In this document: positions 24,310-64,000 of the stretch, piece by piece
Layout: every line of letters begins with the position of its first letter
Position numbering within the stretch: position 1 is the stretch's first letter
NCBI GenBank assembly: GCA_026261815.1
Contig: JAMPIT010000437.1
Location: 1,116,001 to 1,180,000, forward strand
DNA from: Monarcha castaneiventris obscurior
Taxonomy: Eukaryota; Chordata; Aves; Passeriformes; Monarchidae
DNA length: 64,000 bases
Direction: 5' to 3'
The notes under the pieces: model-generated
Told to the model about the DNA's origin: nothing
The model's database searches: none
The model's input: the letters and a program-made list of their open reading frames with translations, nothing else
Position numbers and translations under genes: made by a program

Positions 24310-24391
24310 TGCAAAGCCGGGTGGGGCGACGGAGGGCACCGGGCGCCCGAACGGGCGCCCGGTGCCCTCCGTCGTCCCACCCGGCTTTGCA
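24310..24391. repeat. 82-bp near-perfect palindrome
   Basis: Arms 24310-24349 and 24352-24391 (40 bases each) are reverse complements around a two-base AA centre. There is one exception, G24326 opposite T24375, which would be a G-U wobble in RNA. Pairing stops abruptly at both outer ends. It can form a cruciform in DNA or a 40-bp RNA stem with a 2-base loop. Confidence 0.97.
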
Positions 24392-24424
24392 TCCCTCTGT
24401 TGAGACAGCACCTACTCACTTATT

Positions 24425-24870
24425 TTCCCTTTTTTCCCCTCATAAAACTCGCTATTGTCTATAATCCAGCCCCGAATTAATGCAATTTCCTTCCCCTCCC
24501 CCCCCCCCGTAAAATTCACTTATTTTCTTCAACCGCCCTACTCATGCCATCTTCATTTTCTTCCCCTCGAATCTGCTATTTTCAATCCGATCCAATGCCA
24601 TTTTTTCCCCCCGGTAAAATTCACTATTCAGCCCCCCTCCTCAAGCAGTTTTTTCACATAAATCGCTTATTTTCTTCAATCGAATCTCTCCTGCATTTTT
24701 CTTTAATTTCCCCCTAAAATACACTGTTTTCTTCAGTCCAGCCCCCTTACCGATGCAATTTTCCTTTTCTTCCAATAAACCTTTCCTTTCCATCCCCTAA
24801 AATTCAGTACTTCCTTCAATCCAATCCCCCTTTTCCCCCTATTCAGCTCCCAACCTTACTGATGCTTCAC
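24425..24870. repeat. Degenerate AT/C-rich tandem array
   Basis: About seven diverged units of ~45-85 bases. Each runs roughly C(4-9)-TAAAATTCACT-TATTTTCTTCAATC-CAAT-CCCC-TTACTGATGCAATTTTCC. Clear unit starts lie near 24510, 24613, 24712 and 24797. Confidence 0.8.
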
Positions 24871-24999
24871 CTCAGAGATGAGTCGTGCATAAATTAAATT
24901 AAGGTCACTGTTTTTTGTGCCATGGCCTGTTCCCAGTTTTCTGTGTGTGTCCCTAAATTACGGTTTTGGGGGTGTGTATTGTTTTAGATAAGGCTGTAG

Positions 25000-25080
25000 G
25001 GAATTGCTTTGGGGATGCAGGGATTGCTTTTTTGGATGCAGGAATTGCTTTGGGGATGTAGGAATTGCTTTGGGCAGATG
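25000..25080. repeat. Short tandem repeat of GGAATTGCTTTGGGGATGCA
   Basis: Four imperfect copies of about 20-22 bases in a row. Confidence 0.85.
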
Positions 25081-25344
25081 GTCCCTGCCATGCCATAAAG
25101 CCAAGTCCCAACAGCGACTGTGTTTTGGAAGAAACAGGAACCCACCAGCGATGGAAAGAAGGGCAGAATGTGGAATTAATCCCTCTGGAACTCCCAAATC
25201 TCGCTGCCATCCTTCCCCGATTTATTTTTTTTCGTGGCTGTGTGTGCGCTCCAGTGGATCTCACCGGGAGCTGGCGGCACGCGGACGGTTCATCCCGAGG
25301 TTGAGCTCGTGCCTCGGGTGTGACACGCAGATGACCCGGCTGGC

Positions 25345-26070
25345 AGGGCCGGATTTGGGGTGGCACAGACTAATTGGGGATGGCAGGGGTGTTTTTGGGG
25401 TGCTAGAGGCGAATTTGGGCTGGTAGGCCTGCATTAGGGGTGTCAGATCCAGGTTTGGGGTGTCGGGGTTAAATTTGGGCTGTCAGGGCTGGCTTGGGGG
25501 GGGCAGGGGTGGTTTTGGGATGTCAGCACAGAATTTGGGGTGTCAGGGACGGGTTTGGGATGTCAGGGCCAAATTCGGGACATGAGGGGTGGCTTTGGTG
25601 TGTCAGGGGTGGCTTCGGGTGGGTCAAATTTGTGGTGGCAGGGATAAATTTGGGGTGCTGGGGGGGGACAGCTTTGGGGTGCCAGGGTCGAAAATGAGAT
25701 GTCAGAGTTTGGCTTTGGGGGGTATCGGGGGGCTTTGGGGTGCCAGGGCCGAAAATGGGATGTCAGAGTTTGGCTTTTGTGGGGTATTGGAGGGCTTTGG
25801 GATGTCGGCCGAAAATGGGATGTCAGAGTTGGCTTTTGTGGGGTATCGGGGGGCTTTGGGGTGCCAGGGCCGAAAATGGGATGTCAGAGTTTGGCTTTGG
25901 GGTGTATCGGGGGGCTTTGGGGTGCCAGGGCCGATTTTGGGGCGTCAAGGTTTGGCTTTGGCGTGTCAAGGCCGACTTTGGGATGCCGGGGCCGGTTTCG
26001 GGGTGTCAGAAGTGGCTTGGGAGACCCCCAGTGGCGTTTCAGGGCTGACTTTGGGGTGTCAGGGAGGCCT
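25345..26070. repeat. G-rich minisatellite upstream of LEKR1
   Basis: Units of ~20-30 bases of the form TTTGGGGTGTCAGGGCCGAA fill 700 bases. Within it, four copies of a ~61-base higher-order unit start near 25681, 25742, 25804 and 25863. GGGG runs recur roughly every 10-30 bases on the plus strand. Confidence 0.92.
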
Positions 26071-26084
26071 TTGGGGCGAACGAA

Positions 26085-26299
26085 ACACGGGCCCCGCTCG
26101 CCTCAGCCCCCCGTGCCGCGCATGCGCCGTTGCCGCGGTTACGGCGGACGCCGCGGCCACAAAATGGCGGCGGCCGCGGCGCCCCCCCCGGCCCTGACGG
26201 GTCCCCTCACCCGGGACCCCGGCGGGCTCTGACCCCCCAGCCCCGGCCGCTCCCGCACCCCGCCGCTCCCGCACCCCGCCGCCGAGCCCGCGGGAGGCC
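26085..26299 (+). promoter_or_regulatory. LEKR1: LEKR1 CpG-rich promoter
   Basis: CpG-dense, TATA-less sequence immediately before the start codon. A perfect NRF1 core GCGCATGCGC sits at 26118-26127. An RFX/X-box-like word GTTGCC-GC-GGTTAC is at 26129-26142, with one mismatch to the half-site consensus. A YY1-type AAAATGGCGGC is at 26161-26171. Initiation probably lies near or downstream of these; the exact start is not visible. Confidence 0.75.
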
Positions 26300-59115
<32,816 letters not shown>

Positions 59116-59339
59116 CAGCTCCACCTGGGAAACCATTCCAGCCTCCGACTCGTCCATTTCTACGACTTAAAGTCCAGTTAAATTTTTATTTATTTTTGAT
59201 GCAATAATGTTTACCTGCCCATTAATTTATTCACGGTGTAATGAAATGCTGGGTGCATCTCAAGATGAGAAAAGTACAAGAGTCTCTCCAAGAGGAGCAC
59301 AAAGAGCAGCACATCTTCAGTGGGTGGGATTGAAATCAG

Positions 59340-59430
59340 GGAATCCCTGGCTCCCAGAATGTTTGGGGTGGAAGGAACCCTAAAGCTCATCCCGTTCCAA
59401 CACTCTGGCCCTGGGCAGGGAATAATGGCC
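59340..59430 (-). mobile_element. CR1 3' fragment, left half of inverted pair
   Basis: GGGGTGGAAGGAACCCTAAA, GCTCATCCCGTTCCAACAC, CTGGCCCTGGGCAGGG. Confidence 0.8.
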
Positions 59431-59439
59431 CTTGCTCAC

Positions 59440-59545
59440 AGGATCCAGGATGGATGGGGCTTGGAGCAGCCTGGGAAAGGGAAGGCACAACTGGATGAGC
59501 TTTGAGGTCCCTTCCAACCCAAATCAGTCTGTGATTCCATGATTT
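59440..59545 (+). mobile_element. CR1 3' fragment, right half of inverted pair
   Basis: GATGGATGGGGCTTGGAGC, TTTGAGGTCCCTTCCAACCC, AAATCAGTCTGTGATTCCATG. Confidence 0.88.
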
Positions 59546-62027
59546 CAAATCTGGGCTCTTATCCACAGCCCCCTGTTTGTGTCCTGGAGCAGCAGCTGGA
59601 GTAAAGGGGAGTGGGCCAGGGAGGAGCAGCACGTAAAATAACGGGAGCAGGAACGGGATCATGGTTCTGGCATGAGGAGTGTCCAGGTCCTGGATCCAAA
59701 CCAAGTCCAGAACAAATATTTCCCTTCTCCCCCTCCCTCCCAGAACCCAGAGCTCCTGCTGCTAAGCAATAAGCAAAATATGGAAATGTCAGGGACCCTT
59801 TTTCACTGGCTTTGAAAACAATTTAATGGATCTCACCACGCCAAGGAAAGTTTACCAAGTGTTTTCCATGGTGGGATGACAGGCAGCAGCACAAAGTGTC
59901 ACAGAGGATGTGGACACCTCATTATAGCCCTGAAATTTTAGGAAATCCAACTTCCTGAAGGGAATGTTTCTTGTAGGAGTGGTGTCAGGGACCTTGCACT
60001 CCAGGACTCGTGGCACGAGGCAAAGCCAAACAAAGCTCCAGGCTTGGAACAAACCTGTCCCTGTGGATCCTGCCCTGCTGCCTGTGGGCAGCATTCCAGC
60101 CCTTCCCCTGGAGAAAACATCCCTTGGCACAGGGCTGTTTTGTCCTTCCCTGCTGGAAAGACTTCAGCTTGGCCCTGGCAGAGCTGGGGGTGGTGCCTGC
60201 TCTGGAGTGAGCTCCCGAAGTCCTGAACCTTTCAGAAAGGATCAATGCCCTGTGCCAGGCCTGATTCCTGTGGGCAGGAAAATGGGGTGCAGGGGGATGG
60301 GTCTGATCCTTCATGTGAGCCCCAAAGACGATCCCTGGTGTGGCAAAACCCCTCATTACTGAACCTGCCAGGAGGGTGGAGCCCCTGGGATCTGTCCCAG
60401 CTCCCAGCTAATGAGAGACAGGACAAGAGGAAGCCACGGAACCTCAGGCAGTGCCTCGGTGTGGCTCTCACCCTTTTTCCACCCAAAGTTGCCCAAAATG
60501 TAATGTTCTCCACAGATAATATTGTGGAGAGCCCAACCCACGCCTGGTGCTGCTGCTCCTCCCACAGGAGATGGGATTAGCCCTGGCCATACACAGCTTG
60601 CCATGGATATCACTTCCCTCCCACTGGGATATCACAAACCAAAGCTGGGATGATCACTAGACCTTGCTCTGAGGTGTGTGTAGGATCTGGGATCCCGACT
60701 GTGCCTTGCAGATGGAGTTTTTCTACAAAAGAAGAAATTGGACTGCAGGAAAAAGCATCTTAGTTCCTAAGCAGTGTTAAAAGTGCATGGAAATAGAAAC
60801 TGATGCCACAGATCATTAAAATATATTAACCAGAATAAATCAGACTGTCTTCCTTTGTACTGTGCATTTTCAATACCAGAAAAAGAGCAGGATAATGAAA
60901 CTGGGGGAATTTCCTTTCTCAGACAAACCCCCACAGCTGCATTTTTAGGTATTTAAATCAGGCCCTTATTTCCATCATGAAAATTCGATGTTGGATTTTG
61001 TCCTTGCTGGTCACGGGTGGCTGAGTGTGTCCTGCTGGAGGAAGAACAACCCCCAAACAGCCATAGTGGTGTGAAACCCTAATCCAGGGGTGGCATCCTC
61101 ACAGCACGGCACAGAATTCCACAGGGTGGGATGATGAAAAGGGCACTGCCAGGGATTAATGTTGAGGGGATTTTAACACCAGAGATAATTTGTGTGGAGC
61201 ATCTGGCACTGCCCTGGCAGCTGTTCCCAGATCATGATAAACCTTCCCTGCCAGCTCCCATGGATTGTTTTCCTTGGCCCTTCAGGTTCTGGATCCCTCC
61301 CTACTCCAGCCAGAGCAGGGACAGGGATCAGACTCTGCTCCTTCCCAGTGAACCGAGGGATGGGCACAGGTTCCACCAGACCTCTCAGGGGATGGAGACC
61401 ATTCCAGTTCTGGGGATTTGCCCAGGGTGTCTCTGAGGCCACTTTTCCACTTCTCCAGGCCCCACCCTCCCTTCTGTTCCCTGAAGTGGGATTTAGTCAA
61501 GATCAGCAGGACCTGGGCACTGGTGCCAGGCACGGAATGAACACGGGGTGGGAAATGTCAGGGAAAGAGGGAAACAACCCAGGGGGTCCGGGATGGGAGG
61601 AAAGGGCTGACATCTGGGAAAGGAAAGTCTCATTATGAGAGAGAGGAAAATGCCCTCCCCTGGAGCTGGGAGGATCCCTGGGCAGTGGTGGAGCCCCTTG
61701 CTTGAGTCATTCGAAGAGGGTGGGAAAAATCCATGGAAAATATCCTGTCAGGAGCAGCCCTGAGCTGCAGGAGCAGCTGAAACGAGTGCCCCAAAGTGCT
61801 CCTGATTTATGTGCCATGGAAAGTGGTTTGGTTTGGCCTGGCACCACTCCAGGGAGTAATGCCCAGCTGGAACATACCTGCTGTGAACTCTGGGGAAAGA
61901 GTCCTGGCAGAAACCTCTGGGAATAGAGGACAGGAGCCTGGAGAGCCACAGAACGCAGCAGGTTCTTCTTCTTGCTGGAGGGTCACACTCTGTCCTGCCC
62001 AAATGTCCTTCACCATCATCATCATCA

Positions 62028-62285
62028 CAGGCTGGACCAAGTTGGAAGAACCTTAAATCTCATCCCATCCCACCCTAATCACAGGCAGGGACAACTTCTG
62101 CTATCCCAGGCTGCTCCAAGCCCCGTCCAGCCTGGCCTTGGACATTCCAGGGGCAGCCACAGCTGCTCTGGGCACCCTGTGCCAGGGCCTGCCCACCCTC
62201 CCAGCCAGGAATTCCTTCCCAATATCCCATCCATCCCTGCCCTCTGGCCCTGGGAAGCCATTCCCTGTGTCCTGTCCCTCCAGCC
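62028..62285 (-). mobile_element. CR1 3' fragment
   Basis: Minus-strand copy preceded by (ATC)n at 62012-62027: CAAGTTGGAAGAACCTTAAA through CAGGGGCAGCCACAGCTGC, CAGGGCCTGCCCACCCTCCC, GTGTCCTGTCCCTCCAGCCC. Confidence 0.94.
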
Positions 62286-63539
62286 CCTATAACACAGGCA
62301 CTGCCCTCTCCTGACATCCCTTTTCCCTCATCCAGGGCAGCTGAACAACCCTTCACCGGCAGCAGAACGGGGATGAAGCATCCCCCAGGCTGTATTTGGG
62401 GAGCTCCGGCCGCTCTGCTCCATGGCTGGTGCCGGGGCAGGCACTGGGAATTCGGGAATGCCGGGCAGAGCGGGGCTGGCTCCATCAGAAGCAGCGCCCC
62501 AGGAGCCCGAGGCTGACCCCACTCACTGAACGTTTCCATGAATCATCGGCTTTTATGGAAATCCGTCCCAGCCTCCTCTCCCCAGCTGTTTCCTGTGCAC
62601 TGTGCTGCCTGCAGGGCTTGGTTTAACTTACCGGGACTGAGCGGTCATTTTAATCACCGTGAAGTTCTGAACAAAGAACCACATGTGCCTTTGGGGAAAC
62701 GTACCCAAAAAAGGATCCTCGGGAACAGCTGGAGGGCGTCCGGGAAGGGTCAGACGTGGAGCAGGATTTACGGGCGCCGGGGGTGTAACCAAGTAGCAGC
62801 AGGGCCTCAGTGGCTGCCAGCTCCGTTCTGTTTGCTGATGTGTGGGTTTGGGGGTTGTTTTTGTAGATTCCTTCTAAAAATAACCCCAGCACCTCCTTGG
62901 AGGGTGATGGAAGCAGTAGCTGGAGCTGGATGAGGCAGGAATTCACCCGCTCAAGCTGGACACAGGGAAAACTTGGATTTTTGATCCCTGGGTAAAAGGT
63001 TGGCTCTGGATACCAGGATTTTCTCTGGATTTGTGTTTATAGAAACCCACAGAAATCCTTTCCTCTGGCTGGTTCTGGGAAAGGATGTTCCAAACCTGCT
63101 GAAGATCCACCTGACAGGGAAACTGTTCCTTGTCCACAGGACTTCCATTGGGAGAGGATCCGTGTGTGTGCCTGACCCTGGCAGCAGTGGAGACGTGGGG
63201 AATCCACAGCTGGGCAGGGCCAGGCAGGAGGGCTGTGCAACATCCCCTCCCCAGGATCTGTGGAACATCCCCTCTCCCCAGGGTCACAGCACAAGCTGGG
63301 GTTCATGTCATGAACATTTAATCCAAAGCCAGTGCCTGAAATGACGGGAGAGCAAAATCCCAGGCAGGCTCCTGGCACAGAGCAGGATGTGAGGAGGAGA
63401 TGCACAGACCCCAGAAGGCAAAAATCTCCAGGGATCCCTCTTAGCCTGACCCAGGGAAATGGGTTCTGGGAGCTTAAACCTCATGATCGCCATAGCCCTG
63501 AGAGCACGAGCAGGACACTCAGTGCTCGGGGTGTCCACA

Positions 63540-63660
63540 GAGCTGAGGCTGCCCCTGGATCCCTGGCAGTGTCCAAGGCCAGGCTGGATTGGAGCAGCCT
63601 GGGACAGTGGAAGGTGTCCCTGCCCGTGGCAGGGCTGGGAAGGGATGAGCTTCTAAAACC
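63540..63660 (+). mobile_element. CR1 3' fragment
   Basis: GAGGCTGCCCCTGGATCCCT, CAGTGTCCAAGGCCAGGCTG, AGCAGCCTGGGACAGTGG, then a diverged end. Confidence 0.92.
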
Positions 63661-64000
63661 TCTCACCTGGGGGGTTGGAAGGTGAGTGAGGACACGTTCC
63701 TGCTCCCCGGCCCGTGCCAAGGTCAGCGCTGGCTCTGCTCCGTGGCTGTGAGAGGAGGGCAGAGGGGAAGGGCGGCGGTGCCGCCTCCGTGTCCCCGGCT
63801 CTGCGATCCCTCCGTTGGCTTCGCTGTCGCCGGGGGAACCCCAGGAGGAGTCCTGAAACAAAAAGCAGCCGCGGGCTATCCCATGTCCATTGACAAAGGC
63901 AGAGGGAGCTCCCTGATCAGAGCCAGATGTCAGAGATAACATCTCTGCTTGTTGCTCGCAGTTTCCTGGACGGCAAAGCACTACTGTGCTCTCACCCCGC

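Larger units (their letters stand above)
23740..24400. promoter_or_regulatory. Orphan CpG-rich segment
   Basis: Very high CpG density with GCCGCCGCC, GCACGTCAGC, GCCGCCATC and many CGCG words, 1.9 kb upstream of the LEKR1 start codon. No exon can be tied to it. It could be an alternative LEKR1 promoter, a promoter for an unannotated RNA, or just GC-rich DNA. Confidence 0.45.
59116..60845 (+). other. LEKR1 3' flank, UTR end uncertain
   Basis: No canonical AATAAA lies close to the stop. The nearest words are a weak CAATAATG at about 59201, then ATTAAA at 60815-60820 and AATAAA at 60834-60839. The UTR could be short or run to ~60.86 kb. Confidence 0.4.
60846..64000. other. Downstream intergenic sequence
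   Basis: Two CR1 copies (62028 and 63540) and a short (ATC)n. No exon of the expected neighbour CCNL1 is recognised on either strand. Confidence 0.55.

Noticed and set aside
60846..64000. Expected 3' exons of CCNL1
   Set aside because: No Arg/Ser-rich cyclin L C-terminus or cyclin box on either strand; the gene, if syntenic, lies beyond the window.

Overview
This window is nuclear DNA from a bird. It holds no prokaryotic system, virus or CRISPR array. The evidence is the spliced protein-coding exons with GT/AG junctions, about thirty fragments of the avian non-LTR retrotransposon CR1 in both orientations, CpG-rich promoters and many GC-rich minisatellites. I cannot name the species. The two genes match the human 3q25.31 order TIPARP then LEKR1, so this is conserved vertebrate synteny.

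Region 1 (1-5.65 kb) is the 3' half of TIPARP (PARP7) on the plus strand. Four exons encode the C-terminal 357 residues: the WWE region, the whole mono-ADP-ribosyltransferase domain, the stop and a short 3' UTR. The zinc-finger exon and everything upstream lie outside the window.

Region 2 (5.65-26.1 kb) is intergenic. It contains scattered CR1 fragments, several repeat-free stretches that could hold regulatory elements, and an unusual 2.8 kb block (23.25-26.07 kb). That block packs degenerate tandem arrays, an orphan CpG-rich segment, a run of 22 C and an 82-bp near-perfect palindrome directly upstream of the next promoter.

Region 3 (26.1-59.1 kb) is LEKR1 on the plus strand, apparently complete. 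It has a CpG-rich promoter with a perfect NRF1 core, then twelve coding exons whose phases join without a break into a 654-residue protein. The protein is a long charged coiled coil with an N-terminal CxxC motif. Its introns carry many CR1 copies, a pair of inverted ~97%-identical segments 20 kb apart in introns 1 and 6, and small VNTRs. The most striking feature is at the last exon: intron end plus exon start are tandemly amplified into seven copies, giving seven candidate splice acceptors of which only the last yields the conserved C-terminus.

Region 4 (59.1-64 kb) is downstream intergenic sequence with CR1 fragments and no recognised exon. CCNL1, the expected next gene, is not visible.

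No functional link between the two genes can be read from the sequence; they are neighbours in the same orientation with separate promoters.
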